A DNA stretch of 64,000 nt from assembly GCA_949317995.1 (NCBI GenBank), contig OX439040.1, positions 75,985,972-76,049,971 on the forward strand, written 5' to 3'. The DNA is from Acholoe squamosa. Its lineage: Eukaryota > Annelida > Polychaeta > Phyllodocida > Polynoidae. Each line of letters opens with the position of its first letter. Position 1 is the first letter of the stretch. Below the pieces are notes generated by a model. It made no database searches and was not told where the DNA came from. It worked only from the letters and a program-made list of their open reading frames with translations. Shown here piece by piece: positions 1 to 10,686 of the stretch. The position numbers and the translations under genes are program-made.

Positions 1-76
1 TGAGAATTGATAGACAATTCTGGTTTGATTCATTTCAGTCTACATTATGCCATTATGATCAATGGCTTTCCAAGGG

Positions 77-566
77 TTTAACCCATTAAGGGCTGGCTAT
101 GAGAGTATTTTGGAAGGCTAGGGGACTGAATTTTGAGCAGTACATTTACCAGGGGGCGGGAGGGTGCAAGGTATAATACACTGTCCATGACTTTGATATC
201 ATTTTCAACCATTGTACAATGTCTCCATCACTGTAAACCTCTCAGATTCGAATTCCTCAGCCCAAAAAAAGGTAATAAACATCATCATGCCAAAAATAGC
301 AATACACTTAAGTCTATCTCAAATTTCCAAACATGGCTGCCATATAATATATCTATGTCGATTATACTCAACATCAGCCCCTACATGGTGTTGAAAATAC
401 TCAACATCCGCCCCTACATGGATGTTGAGTATTCTCAACATCAGGCCTTAATGGGTTGAACCAGACCCAACCTTATCTCAAGTTGAATACAGCACTGCCC
501 ATGAGTTTCAACCTGAACACCCCCTGCAATAAAGCACTCCTACACCAGCGACCCTTAAAAGGTTAA
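77..566. repeat. MITE-A-related inverted-repeat patch
   Basis: The left edge reads TTAACCCATTAAGGGC and is mirrored near 446-461 by GCCTTAATGGGTTGAA. A further right-end copy (CGACCCTTAAAAGGTTAAA) follows at about 548-566. A small hairpin built on TACTCAACATC and its complement lies at 390-440. The ends match the MITE-A family seen intact at 5969-6211, so this is probably a degenerate or composite copy. No transposase frame is present. Confidence 0.5.
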
Positions 567-814
567 AGGATTAGAGGGTGAACCTGATACTAACTCATCT
601 CTTGTCGCTAAATAGATCAAAACTGATCCACCGACGAGTAGTATTACAGCGCAGACGAGAGATACGGTGATTCGTATTTGTATTCCCGCCCTGTATGCTT
701 GTTTCTCTGCTGCTGTCATGGCCATGGTTCTCTGATCTGTGTAAACAAAATGAAATAGTTTTGATCCTTAATCTAAATAACAGCTCCAAAACAGAGGGTT
801 TCTAACAACCTGAC

Positions 815-1105
815 TCTTATTTCATGGTTCATACAAACCTCACCATAGATTAGTAGGAGAACCGCCATATTACATGCATGGGGGCATGCTATATCACACT
901 GGTTGGTGACATGATTTACTGATGATCTCACAGCGTCAAAACAGAAGCATTTATAAATAGTGCAAATAGCAGAAAGAAAAACATAAAATGAATGCAAATG
1001 CCCTCTCCCATGTATTTCCCGAGGTGTGACTACCCCATCACACACACCCATAAGACATCATGTCATATGGACAGCCACACCTAGGGGAATACGATACAAA
1101 AAAAA
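815..1105 (+). repeat. Dispersed repeat shared with 27795-28025
   Basis: Two blocks match the segment near 27.8-28.0 kb in the same order and orientation. One is around ATAGATTAGT followed by GACCGCCATATT, or its near match here. The other is around CATGTCATATGG followed by GGGGAATACGAT. The copy at 27.8 kb has short inverted ends (CCTTATGTCATGGC), so both are probably members of one non-autonomous transposon family. No coding sequence is recognised. Confidence 0.45.
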
Positions 1106-2249
1106 AATGTCATTCACTTATATTCACCAACAGCCCAATTACAAACAAAATGCCATCGTTCCTATGATTTCTTATTTAGCATTCTGGTGAAAACCTTACT
1201 TAGGAGGCACTCATTAAGGTCAATAGAAACTTAGAAAACTAGAAATACAAACTCATTTTAGACAGAAATGTAGAATGGCCACCAACCTGTTTGTATGCAA
1301 GGCGCTAGTCAGTAGGTGCTCAAAACGTCGATACATGTAATAACAACTATTTGCTTCTTACATCCAATGTGCCTTATGAACCAATGTGGAGGTCGGACGA
1401 AAAATTAATTTGATTCTTTACCCTCTAAGAAGCGCATCTCCATGTTTATTTTCATATTTTCCTCCAGTAGCAGCAGAGATACACCTTTTGCCGACGTGTA
1501 TCTTGCCAGAAAAATGCATGACATTTAAAATCAAGTGGGCTTGGCATGATGCGTAGATCTATGCAGCACTGGTGAGTAACTCAGTGTTATTGGTGAGGGT
1601 CAATGTAGCCCTTAAGGAGTTCTTGAGATAGTCACCACCCCTCCCACTGTAGCCAATCTATAGATATAATATACACCTACTTTGATATTGATTAGAATTG
1701 ACCCACATAATACCGCAATGCCTCATGTATTCAGAATGTGTTTACAATTGTTTAGTTCCGGTAACGCTACCTACCCTAATGTTTTGGCCCTACCCTCACT
1801 TTTCTATGGGCATTTTACGATAAATGCTGATATATTGGCACTTATCGAAACATGGAAGTTCTTTTTATTTACGATCCCGCAAATCAAATTCATGTTGTGT
1901 AAGCACAGAAATTTACCGCCAGCCTAAAGGGAAATTGTCCAAAATAAAAATAATTTCCCTACCTAGCTACCCTAATTTTTTTTCAACCCCCTTACCTGAA
2001 AACAACAAATTTTTTTTAGGCCTTATACATAATGGATTTTTCTCACTTATAAGGCGCACGGGGGGTCCATTTCACATTATATGCTGTAGCTTATACGTAG
2101 GCCATTACGGTATGTGGGATACATAAACAAGGCATGTGAGAGTGACTTGCAAACTCTACATTCATCCATTAAGTCATCTATAAAGTGTTAAGTATTGTAA
2201 CGTTCTCTTTCGTAGGCTGATTTAAAGACTTTCCACCCACCAGTAGAAG
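1106..2249. other. No gene seen
   Basis: Non-coding DNA. Frames up to 100 codons occur here, but their products look random and they have no splice or start context. A piece around 2040-2115 carries the ATAAGGCGCAC and TTACGGTAT words of a dispersed repeat also seen near 42.87 kb and 46.43 kb. Confidence 0.5.
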
Positions 2250-2475
2250 GGCCCCAGACGGGTAAAATCGACAAGGGGACAAAGCCATTTCTTAAAATCG
2301 ACAAGAGACATGGGCTTTAGGGACAAGTGACAAGGCCATTTCTTAAAATCGACAAGGGACATGGGCTGAGAGACAAGGGACAAAGCCACTTCTTAAAATC
2401 GACAAAGGACATGGGTTTGAGAGACAAAGGACAACAACCACTTCTTAGAATCGACATTAGACATGGGACCCCCTG
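2250..2475. repeat. 51-bp tandem repeat, about 4 copies
   Basis: The phrase CTTAAAATCGACAAG recurs at 2291, 2342 and 2392, with a diverged copy at 2444. The period is about 50-52 bp. Each unit also carries GACATGGG and GGGACAA. The copies differ at several bases. No frame is maintained. Confidence 0.8.
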
Positions 2476-2987
2476 TCTAGGGCCCTAGTAGAATTATAAC
2501 AACCTTTATTGCCTGGCTCTCCTTGGCCACACCATATAAACGTCTTCTGGGTAATACTGCATCAATGCCTTGGGGAAGTTCATCATCTTGTTTACACCTC
2601 GAGCCGTCGATCATGACGGCCTCTCGGTGAAACTTTATATACAATACTTATATACAACCGTCCCCTGACTCTGCTTTGACTCAGTGTTCCAGCGAACCTC
2701 CCCGAACCATAGAACCATCTCTCCAAGCGCTGTAAAAACAGCCACCTGGTGACCTTCTTCACTGCTACAGTATATAACCATCTTTGGGAATTGTAGTTAC
2801 TCAAGCCTGTTACTCAGGGGTGTCAGAGGGGCTTAACCACCCCGAGCAGGCCGCGTTAGACATTATAAGCAAATTCAACTGAAGCACTTTCAATGCTCTA
2901 GAGACGTTGGGGTCATCCCCAGGAAAACCTTTAAAATTTTGAGACTATCCAGGAATTCCAAGTCAAGTTGTGAGTAAATTCTTAAGT

Positions 2988-2991
<4 letters not shown>
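2476..2991. other. No gene seen
   Basis: Unique-looking non-coding sequence between the 51-bp tandem repeat and the TA microsatellite. Nothing recognised on either strand. Confidence 0.5.

Positions 2992-3047
<56 letters not shown>
2992..3047. repeat. (TA)n microsatellite
   Basis: An uninterrupted run of about 28 TA dinucleotides. Confidence 0.95.
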
Positions 3048-3052
<5 letters not shown>

Positions 3053-3272
3053 TCTTTTCTAAAACATTTTCTGCAACAGCCCTCTGCAATTCACAGTGAG
3101 TGTGCATGTGGTGATAAGGGTAGGTGGACAGGGGGCTGTAGGCTGTAATGGGGTCAGTCACCTCATGGTCCCATGGGGGGCACACCATGGAGGAACACCT
3201 TGGTGTAGGGATTTATGCTGTGCTAAGTGTTGTGAAAATAAGTAGAAGCTCATAGCACCATAGGCATAGAGT

Positions 3273-3603
3273 CAGCGGCGTAGGAAGCAAATCCTCATTG
3301 CGAGGGCCCCAGGGCGACCATCTTGAATTGTCGGCTGAAGCATGATGACATCTATACATACATATATAGAATTAATATACAAATGTAATTTTTGCTGAAT
3401 TTTGGATCTGACTTTAGGCTCAGACCCCCATTTTCCCTATCCCATCACCGTATTAATCTGATTTGAGATGTGAAGTTTTAGCTTATTGTGTTTATGAGTT
3501 CTTGGCAATTTGTTTGGGGGGGGCCAACACATACTCAGGCACCACCTCCTTCATGATTGGGGGCCCAGGACCCCCTGCCCGCCCCCTTTTTCCTATGCCC
3601 CTG
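3273..3603 (+). mobile_element. Non-autonomous DNA transposon (MITE) with 6-bp target duplication
   Basis: The element begins CAGCGGCGTAGGAAGC and ends TTTTTCCTATGCCCCTG, giving imperfect terminal inverted repeats of the CAGNGGCGTAG type common in hAT-like elements. The six bases TAGAGT flank it exactly on both sides (3267-3272 and 3604-3609), which reads as a target-site duplication. The body is about 331 bp and codes for nothing. A 5'-truncated relative lies at about 26135-26356, sharing GAATTGTCGGCT and the same right end. The superfamily is uncertain: hAT normally duplicates 8 bp, so six could mean another family. Confidence 0.7.
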
Positions 3604-3609
3604 TAGAGT

Positions 3610-4714
3610 AACTTGAATTTCTAGTGGTCCATTTTAGTGCAAGTCTTTGAATTAGGCAGGTCTCGTTTTAGCGCAGGGTTTTAAAATCCCTAAATCTAAA
3701 CATCTTTATAGCTCAAACTGGCACAGAACTCTTATCAGCGGAGAGTAATACAGGACCTGACACATGTATCATATTCAATGTAATAAGCACACATACCCTA
3801 TCAATGGCACGACCCCTCACTTTGCTCATATCTTAGTTTAGATTATGCCAGAATATTTCCATTTTTGAGGCCTAATCAAACTCTTCACTTCTAAGCATAT
3901 ATTTTAGATATTTTGAAGTGCAATCTGTGCTAATCACGTCGAATACGGTAAGCACAATTCCTAAAAGAGGCCACACTGGTATTCATCAAGACAGAAGCAA
4001 GGACTCCAAAATGCCCACTATTCAAAAAGTGCAAGTACACCTTTACATTTATTTAATGAAAGTTGTTGTAGTCAGAGATGTTCAAGATTTCATGTAATTG
4101 GCAGGAATAATTCACCTTTATCATGAATGGACATTTATACGTTGCCTTAACTGGCCATGAGCACCGAGGGAGGGTTATCTGAACGGGCTGTGTGATACAG
4201 AGCTCCATATTGCATGGGACATTCATGGCCAACATGAAACAAATCACCAGTTCTAGTGAAAATCACCCATGTGAGAAAAACACTACACCATCAGTACCCC
4301 ATATGACCATAGCATGAAGTGACAGAGACTGGGGTTTGAGCACACATGGAATGTGGGAGATGGGTATACCCCTGGGACCACACAACAAACCTAGACGAAG
4401 GGCAGGCTGTGAGACTGGACTGTCCAACCTGATTAACAGCAAATCAATACCTGGGTTCTGGTAGGGTACTGTGTGGGCTAGTGGTGTTAACAGTGCCAGA
4501 GAGTATGTAAATGCATCATGCCGTGGCGGATCAAGGATTTTGACCCGTTTTTCAAATTGTAATCCCTTTTTTTTGACAAAATGTAAGGCCAAAAAAGGGA
4601 CTTAAACTCCTCAAAGAAGGGGCCGTGTGCCAACCCCCCCCCCGGTGTAAATCCAATAATGCAGCCTATGAAGCACTTACTCATTTGTTTGTTGACGAGT
4701 ACTTCCCTAGGGGT
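3610..4714. other. No gene seen; possible half-MITE at 4520-4650
   Basis: Non-coding. GTGGCGGATCAAGGATTT near 4521 resembles one end of the hAT-like element at 52686-52848, but no matching right end was found. The 109-codon minus-strand frame at 4263-4592 has no recognisable domain. Confidence 0.4.
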
Positions 4715-4919
4715 GTATTAACCCTATATAGGGTCATCATACTGCAAGAATGTAGTCCTGGTGAGTTACTGTCAGAACTTCATTCATGCATCATTGCAAT
4801 CATCTATGGCAATATGCAATGATGAAGCACTATGCTCGTCAGCACTTCATTGGTGCATCACGCTCACCATTGCCCACAGTGTGCGAGTGTATGAGCGACC
4901 ATTAACCCTTCAAGAATAT
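4715..4919. repeat. MITE-A copy, left portion (interrupted)
   Basis: Carries the internal MITE-A palindrome words (CAGCACTTCATTGGTGCATCA) and ends near ATTAACCCTTCAAG. The foldback element at 4920-5206 follows directly, and more MITE-A words continue at 5212-5395. The simplest reading is that the foldback element inserted into or beside a MITE-A copy. Confidence 0.5.
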
Positions 4920-5206
4920 ACTGAAAACTAGTCAGCGGTGACCACTTTAGGTCCTCAAGTTGACGATACCTAAAACTACAACATTAGGTAGTCAAAATGA
5001 CAACTTTAGGTCGACATCCTGACGACCTGAGTCATCAATATGATGACGCTGTACTGTCAGTATTGTCATATTGATGACTCAGGTCATCAGGATGATGACC
5101 TAAAGTCATCATTTTGACTACCTAAAGCTGTAGTTTTAGGTATCGTCAACTTGAGGACCTGAAGTGGTCATCGCTGACTAGTTTCGGATATTTCATGTTT
5201 TCAGTG
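4920..5206. mobile_element. Long foldback (palindromic) element, copy 1
   Basis: Almost the whole element is one inverted repeat. The left arm runs ACTAGTCAGC, GTGACCACTTTAGGTCCTCA, ACGATACCTAAAACTAC; the right arm gives the complement in reverse order, ending GCTGACTAGTTTCGGAT and GTTTTCAGTG. The centre near 5050 is built from short GTCATC/GATGAC words. A second copy at 22513-22816 has the same arms and centre. There is no coding capacity. The transcript would fold into one long hairpin. Confidence 0.8.
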
Positions 5207-5395
5207 TAAGGACGGCGGTTGTCATGACACATGGATACAGCCCTGGTGAGTTATTACCTTCTAGGAGGTCCTCATGATGCACCAATGAGCAGTGAGCAGA
5301 CTCACCTCATTGGTGCATCATGCAGACCGATGGCCAATGGAACACAACAGTCTTACTGACTGACAGGCGCCATTAACTTTCTAGCCACATTTACC
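5207..5395. repeat. MITE-A copy, right portion
   Basis: Contains the MITE-A words CATGATGCACCAATGA and CTCATTGGTGCATCATG arranged as a hairpin, directly right of the foldback element. Confidence 0.5.
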
Positions 5396-5968
5396 GCTGA
5401 CCGTTGCTTGTAGCTAATTTTGTTGTACAATTGTACCTAAAAGTCTATTGTGTGTGAAACAATATAACTGCATATTACATTCGGCTAATAAAGTTTAAAG
5501 CTTTTCATGAAAAAAAAAACTTATGCATTAGCAAGGGGTAGATGTAGATGACGCCTCTCTACAATACGAAACAGCCCTGTACTGCAATTCCAGCAGTGGA
5601 ATGCTTTCCATTGCCTGCCTCAGCTGCTGCTGCTATTCCAGTATATATAAAGGTACAACGTTTTACTCCTACTACCCCCCCCCCCCAACCACCCCCAGCC
5701 AGCTGCTCATAAAAGACTCCAGGATTTGGAAAATTCAAGTACGTGCTCCGAGGTAATCGGCTAATAAATACTGCTTATTCCTCACTACTCGTGAGCTAAT
5801 GCGGCCGGCCAATGAAAAATGTGCCGCTGGACCTGATTTAAGTCATGTTTGTTTTCCCCGTTTCTCGCAGTCATTCTGTACTTTCTGCATACTGCTGTAA
5901 TGGAGGGTACGGGTGGTTCAGTCTCAAAAAGTCAATGGTTTCTAATAGGTGTTGAGGGTACAAGGGCA
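5396..5968. other. No gene seen; AATAAA plus A-run at 5487-5519
   Basis: AATAAA at 5487-5492 is followed about 18 bases later by ten As (5510-5519). This could be an old polyadenylation site or the tail of a retroposed copy, but nothing upstream is recognisable. A TATATATAAAGG word lies near 5642 with a C-rich run downstream. None of this is enough to call a gene. Confidence 0.35.
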
Positions 5969-6211
5969 TTAAACCTTTAAGGGCTGCTAATGCATGAGTG
6001 CATCGTGTTCATTGGTTGATGCGATGCACCGATGAAGTGCTCGTCAGCACGTCATTGGAGGACCGACTCTCCAGGACTAACATTGACCCTGTAGGTTTGG
6101 CATTGTGCATGAATTTTGCCCTGGAAAATTACTCACCAAGGCTGCATTCAGGCATAATGGTGACCAATGGACAGGATGTATTGATGCATTAACGGCCCTT
6201 ACTGGGTTGAA
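5969..6211. mobile_element. MITE-A, near-complete 243-bp copy
   Basis: Starts TTAAACCTTTAAGGGCTGCT and ends AACGGCCCTTACTGGGTTGAA, which are inverted complements. Inside are two hairpins: GATGCACCGATGAAGTGCT facing AGCACGTCATTGG, and TGCATGAATTTTGCCCTGG facing CCAAGGCTGCATTCA. The same architecture recurs about 20 times in the window, so this is a short non-autonomous transposon family. The 64-codon frame across it is an artefact. Confidence 0.7.
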
Positions 6212-6359
6212 ATAGCTATTGAGCACTAATAACGGGATCATGAAAAATGCTACGGGCTTTGTGGATGTACAGGTTGAAATCCATCAGCGGCTAGCAAGAT
6301 ATGTAAAGTTGCCCCCATTCCATTTTCACTTCTACTTTTGAACCATTGTTCGGTATTTC

Positions 6360-6520
6360 CCTCTCTTACACTGCTCTGTCTGTCTGTCTCTGTCTGGCTT
6401 ACTCTGTCTGTCTGGCTTACTCTGGCTGTCCGTCTTTGTCTGTCTGTGTCTCTGTCTGTCTCTCTCTCTGCCTCTCTGTGTCTTTCTCTCTCTGTGTGTC
6501 TTTCTCTCTCATTTCCTAAA
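6360..6520 (+). repeat. Pyrimidine-rich (TCTG)n/(TC)n tract
   Basis: About 160 bp of CTGT, TCTG and TCTC steps with a few CTTACTCTG interruptions. The long frames on both strands here (Leu/Ser/Val on plus, Arg/Glu/Thr on minus) are products of the simple sequence. Confidence 0.85.
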
Positions 6521-6714
6521 GTCTGTTTCACTCTTCCTCTACTCTATAGATCTAAATGTTTGTCTGCCTCCTTTACCAGAGGTTGCGATCCCCCCATTCA
6601 TGTTGTTCTACTGTGTTGTAAATGCAGTTTTAGTTTAGGTACCAGTCCCCGATCCAATGATATATTAGATCTATGCCGTATAGTAGCCATAATGCATAAA
6701 TGCAGCCAAGGCTA

Positions 6715-6888
6715 GGAATTTGCAAGGGCGTTCAAGCATCCTGCCGACCCTATTGGCTAGGTATGATGTTCCAATAAAGTGCTGGGGCATATGACGCACA
6801 AATGAAGTGTTGGCACTTCTTTGGCACATCATAATAACCAAGGGACGCAATCCACTCCTGCATCAGCAACCCTTAAAGGGGTAAAAGT
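6715..6888. repeat. MITE-A copy, diverged
   Basis: Carries GATGTTCCAATAAAGTGCTGG and the opposing GGCACTTCTTTGGCACATCAT, then the family right end CTCCTGCATCAGCAACCCTT. The left terminus is not clear. Confidence 0.55.
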
Positions 6889-6958
6889 CCAATTATACAG
6901 ATTGGATGAGTGAAGACAGATTAAACACCTAATGAAGCACAGCATGTGCCGCATCAAT

Positions 6959-6985
6959 CACACACACACACACACACACACACAC
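6959..6985. repeat. (CA)n microsatellite
   Basis: About 13 CA dinucleotides. Confidence 0.9.
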
Positions 6986-7062
6986 TGTAAGATTCAATAA
7001 AGGTACACCATATTGGTGCCTCCAAGCATCTGCGTCTCAGATAAGCACCAGAAGTACACTGT

Positions 7063-7297
7063 GAAAAATAAATATTAAACCCACCAGGGATCTTTGTAAA
7101 ACTGAAGTGAACCATCGCAATTATTTAGCAGGGAGCGGGTGTAGTTTTTACAAGAAGCCCCAGGTGGCAGTATGGTGATACAAGCAATCTCTGGCAAAAT
7201 AACCGTGTCTCCTTGAAAATGACAACAGATCTCTGGCAACTTTGGGACAAGGAATCCTTCGTTATTTTGGCGACAGTTTTCTTACAATGTAGAGGAG
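7063..7297 (+). repeat. Dispersed repeat D (CACCAGGGATC family)
   Basis: Homologous to 38165-38375 over about 230 bp. Shared words include CCAGGGATC, GTAAAACTGAA or close variants, GATCTCTGGCAA and GGGACAAGGA. Further copies are at about 20895-20950 (plus) and 22817-22960 (minus). The left end GTACACTGTGAAAA and right end TTTTCTTACAATGTA look like imperfect terminal inverted repeats. Probably a non-coding transposon family. Confidence 0.6.
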
Positions 7298-8072
7298 AGC
7301 ATTAAAACGCTGTAAACTCAGAAAAGCCCTTTATTTTATATTAAATATGTTTATCACACTCCCACCCCCACAAAATCTTATATGTTTTATGAGCATAGCA
7401 TTCGACAAGTATGACATCGTCATTTATGGTTAACACACTCACAAAACGTTTCCAAAAGGTGTCCATGAATGATCATTATATGACCACAGGTCCCATATAT
7501 ATAATACAACAAGGTACTCGGGTATTGAAATTATAAGGGGATTGGCACCTAAGCGGACCCTGCTGCACTGTATTCCCCTTTTGTATGTTGCCTAGTGTAG
7601 ACCGCCATTGCATGGTTGGTACTGATGTGAAGAGCTTGCTGTGTTTGGGATGCTTCTGACTCATGATCCACCTTATAGGTGGGGTAATTATACTACAGAG
7701 CATAACCAGAACTACAGAAATAAACCCAGTGGTCATCTAGGATTTGCTTGGATTAAGGATGTGCCATGTAAGTAAGTTTGTCTTTCACACTGGCCCCGTC
7801 TCGCAGTCTCACGATTACGTCACTGGTAAACAGGCATGCTGGGAGGTACTATTTCTCTTAGCCTGTTGCTGGGGAGTCAAACTGGCAGATGGATACCAGC
7901 AAATGCTGGTTCCCACAAGCACCCAGTATTGAGGTCAAAGTAGGTCCAACACCAGCGGTGTGTGAATACGGCGATTTTTGGTCAAAATGGTAACCTAGGG
8001 GAGAAGGCTTAGTTTGCCCACTGTTAAGGATAACATTTTAAGTGGTAGTCTATAACTTATCAAAGGGTTTTT
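7298..8072. other. No gene seen
   Basis: Non-coding. The 86-codon minus-strand frame at 7476-7736 shows no domain, signal peptide or splice context. Confidence 0.5.
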
Positions 8073-8235
8073 TTGGAGTTGCAAGCCCCGTAAGCGGCCG
8101 GGAGCGTAGCGACCGTGCAACTCCATTATGTTTTTGGTTTGCCTATGACGTCACTAATGACGTCATGCAGCCGCTGTGATGTCATCCGTGGCAACTCCTA
8201 TCCGTGGTCCTTGCAACATTTTTCTTGTTGAAAAT
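8073..8235 (+). repeat. Repeat carrying paired TGACGTCA sites, copy 1
   Basis: Begins with a GC-rich hairpin (GGAGTTGCA facing TGCAACTCC). It continues through two cAMP-response-like palindromes, TGACGTCAC and TGACGTCATG, 10-15 bases apart. The same segment occurs inverted at 17820-17983, with very high similarity around CCATTATGTTTT and CATGCAGCCGC. It is a mobile or duplicated non-coding repeat that would carry CREB/ATF-type sites with it. Function is inferred, not shown. Confidence 0.65.
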
Positions 8236-9328
8236 GTTTAACTTTCCTAGAGGCTCACTGGCACGAATTTCCAAGAATCAGTAAAGGTAAAGTTTCCCCT
8301 CACCTAGTTTGCTGAAAAGATATTTTGGCAGACAGAACTGTTTGCTTCAGATGAACCCCTCCCTGGTGTGATGAGGGAGCAACGTCAGATAGGAGTGTCA
8401 AAAAAATATTTTCTCTCATTTTTGAGGATGGGGTTAGGACTTCTGAATACAACCTGTTTGTAACTGTTACATATTTCTCTTTGACCACAATGAATTTTCT
8501 TGCCCAGGGTTGGGGTGAACTTCTTCAGAAAAAAAAACACGAAAATTCCCTCTCCCAACACGTCCGCACCCCTACATAAAACTCCAGGGACTAAGATAAA
8601 ACCGCCCGTTATTAATCACCAATTAAATTGTTTAACTCAGTGCAGCACGGGGGACGTAAAACATAATCTTTTTGTGGTACTTTTTTCTATCTGGTGTTTA
8701 GTTGTAAAAACTACGGATTTTTCTGCAGTTATTTGTGCACCGGAGCACTGAGGTGTCCCCGCTGTCATGATTGCCCCGAGAAACATTAACGATTTACCCG
8801 CATTCGTTTAAGCCATTCAAGCACTGATGCTCGAGAAATTGATGCAAAACCATGCATGATTTGTACAATATTTTAAGTTTGGTTAAAAGCAAAATATCAT
8901 ATGATTATGCAATAACATCTAGCATTCCAGATATTTCCTAGAGGGAGTCCCATTTATGGCCGACGGTTCCTGATTATGAAATTTAGCCAAAAGCAGGAAA
9001 AAAGCCACCAGAGACAAAATTCAATTATCTTTACATCCTCTTTGAGGATAAAAGAATCTGCACATTTCATGTCAACTTGAATACCATACTTATAGTTTCA
9101 TATCTTATATCCATCCCCTCTACTATTGATGACCGTCCTGCAATCTATGGAGTATTGAATCACTGTTTCCATATCAGCTTCTTGAAAGCTTGAGAGGCAA
9201 TGTAATAACAAAAAGAATTCTTATGCAATTTCTCCACAATGTACATTCAAGTTCCAGTAAGTTTCATATAAGAGATACTTTACACCGACTCTAGTGCTAC
9301 ATACCGCATATATATATATATATATATA
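8236..9328. other. No gene seen; ends in a short TA run
   Basis: Non-coding. The last 20 bases (about 9308-9328) are a TA run into which the retrotransposon at 9329 is inserted. Confidence 0.5.
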
Positions 9329-9543
9329 TGGAACTATATACACTCGTGTATATTTATATAATTATTCGCAAACGGTTAGGGACTACTTGCTGCGCGCATT
9401 GGTATCTATGATGTCATAGTATGACGTCATGATCAACACCCCTCCAGTATATAAGGGGGGATTTTCAAGGTAACGGTCATTGGCTCGTTTCCACCTGTAC
9501 AGGTAACACCACGCTGGGTGTTCCCTGGAAATTTAAATTTTTA
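9329..9543 (+). repeat. A1 split direct repeat with promoter-like sites
   Basis: 215 bp, repeated at 13752-13966. It begins TGGAACTATATACACTCGTG. It holds a TGACGTCA palindrome (9422-9429) and a TATA-box-like TATATAAG (9448-9455), about 130 bases before the gag start, so it is the likely transcription start region. Confidence 0.85.
9448..9455 (+). promoter_or_regulatory. TATA-box-like site in A1
   Basis: TATATAAG lies 19 bases downstream of a TGACGTCA palindrome and is duplicated exactly in A2 (about 13871-13878). The position upstream of gag fits the element's promoter. This is motif evidence only. Confidence 0.5.
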
Positions 9544-9585
9544 ACCGTTTTTGAGGGGCTCCTGGTGCCTTTATTTACCATTGAA

Positions 9586-10638
9586 ATGGGTAGAAAGGCT
9601 GCTAAAGGCTCGAAGGCCAATACACCAGGTGGAAAATCGGTTAAATCGGTGGAAAAGACGAAAAAATCGGCCAATTTAGGATTGACGAGTAGTTCGACTC
9701 TCTCACTTACTGGTGATACACCGTCGGTTCCCCAAACTGCTACAGGTGTTGTGGGAGGGTCGTCTATTGACCAGACGAGGCTAGATGTATTAGAAGACGA
9801 GCTGTCGACCATTAAATCACTTCTACAAGAGGTCGTCAATGGAAAGGACGATCGGGACAGAGGATTCGTCAATGCATCAAGTCGTTCCAGTAGAGCACGT
9901 GCGGATGTTTACAAACAGAGAGGTATGACGTCACGTAGTCAAGGACGCGGACCGGTTGCTAGGGCTACCCGCCAAGCGTCTCCATGCGAAATTTCGTCTG
10001 ACGTTGAGGACGAATGGGTGCAAGTTGACCACAAGCGACATAGACGATCATCTAAGTCCAGTATTTCTGCTCGTCAATGCAGCCCAAGCACATCTAGAGG
10101 GTCGTCATTGGATTCAGCGTACTCTAGACATCATCACCGTGTAAAATCGGGTGAGTTTGATCATTCCCAGTTCACCAAACGTAAGGAAAAAATTGACACT
10201 ATTGAGAAACTGATGTCTGTAAACTTGCAGTTTATTTTAAAGTATTACAAGTCAGGTGACGATGTTGAGGGTATGCTGAAACATCTTCAGGTATTAATTG
10301 AGAAGTCAGGCACCAAAATATATACGGTTTCAGCCCTGGTAGCCTATGATAAGTCAGTGAGAGACAGGGCTAATGATAGTGGAATAGAGGCCTTTTCAAC
10401 CATTGAAAATTCAGATATACTACGTCATTTGGCATATGATGGGACCGTTCAGGCCCAGAAAGCCTATAGTGCTAAACCTAAAAATGTAGGCAAACAGAGA
10501 TCGTCTAATAACCCATGCTATGCTTTTAATAGAGCAGAGGGTTGTGTGCGAGACCCATGTAAATACAAACATGTCTGCAGTGGTTGCAACTCCTCAAGTC
10601 ATGGTAAGATTGATTGCCATAAGGCCAGGAGTGAATAG
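9586..10638 (+). CDS. Gag-like protein of the Ngaro-like element
   Basis: About 350 residues. The frame opens upstream at 9565, but the first ATG is at 9586 (MGRKAAKGSK), taken as the start. The N-terminal third is Lys/Ser/Thr-rich and low-complexity. The middle is Ser/Arg-rich and probably disordered. A more ordered helical stretch covers roughly residues 190-290. The C-terminus has two adjacent zinc fingers: a CCCH finger (C-x8-C-x4-C-x3-H, from about residue 311) followed directly by a zinc knuckle (C-x2-C-x4-H-x4-C). These fit nucleic-acid binding in a Gag nucleocapsid-like role, packaging the element's RNA. The same finger pair appears in the frame at 28394-29311. The RT/RNase H frame opens directly downstream; how it is expressed cannot be told from sequence. 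Confidence 0.85.
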   Translation: MGRKAAKGSKANTPGGKSVKSVEKTKKSANLGLTSSSTLSLTGDTPSVPQTATGVVGGSSIDQTRLDVLEDELSTIKSLLQEVVNGKDDRDRGFVNASSRSSRARADVYKQRGMTSRSQGRGPVARATRQASPCEISSDVEDEWVQVDHKRHRRSSKSSISARQCSPSTSRGSSLDSAYSRHHHRVKSGEFDHSQFTKRKEKIDTIEKLMSVNLQFILKYYKSGDDVEGMLKHLQVLIEKSGTKIYTVSALVAYDKSVRDRANDSGIEAFSTIENSDILRHLAYDGTVQAQKAYSAKPKNVGKQRSSNNPCYAFNRAEGCVRDPCKYKHVCSGCNSSSHGKIDCHKARSE

Positions 10639-10686
10639 GAAACTGTAGGGGGTCGGTGTCCCATAGCTTGCGATGAAGTTTGTTTG

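Noticed and set aside
6250-6715. Coding frames on both strands across the CTGT/TCTC tract
   Set aside because: Low-complexity Leu/Ser/Val and Arg/Glu/Thr products of simple sequence.
9477-9872. 131-codon minus-strand frame
   Set aside because: It is antisense to the A1 repeat and gag of the retrotransposon and shows no domain.
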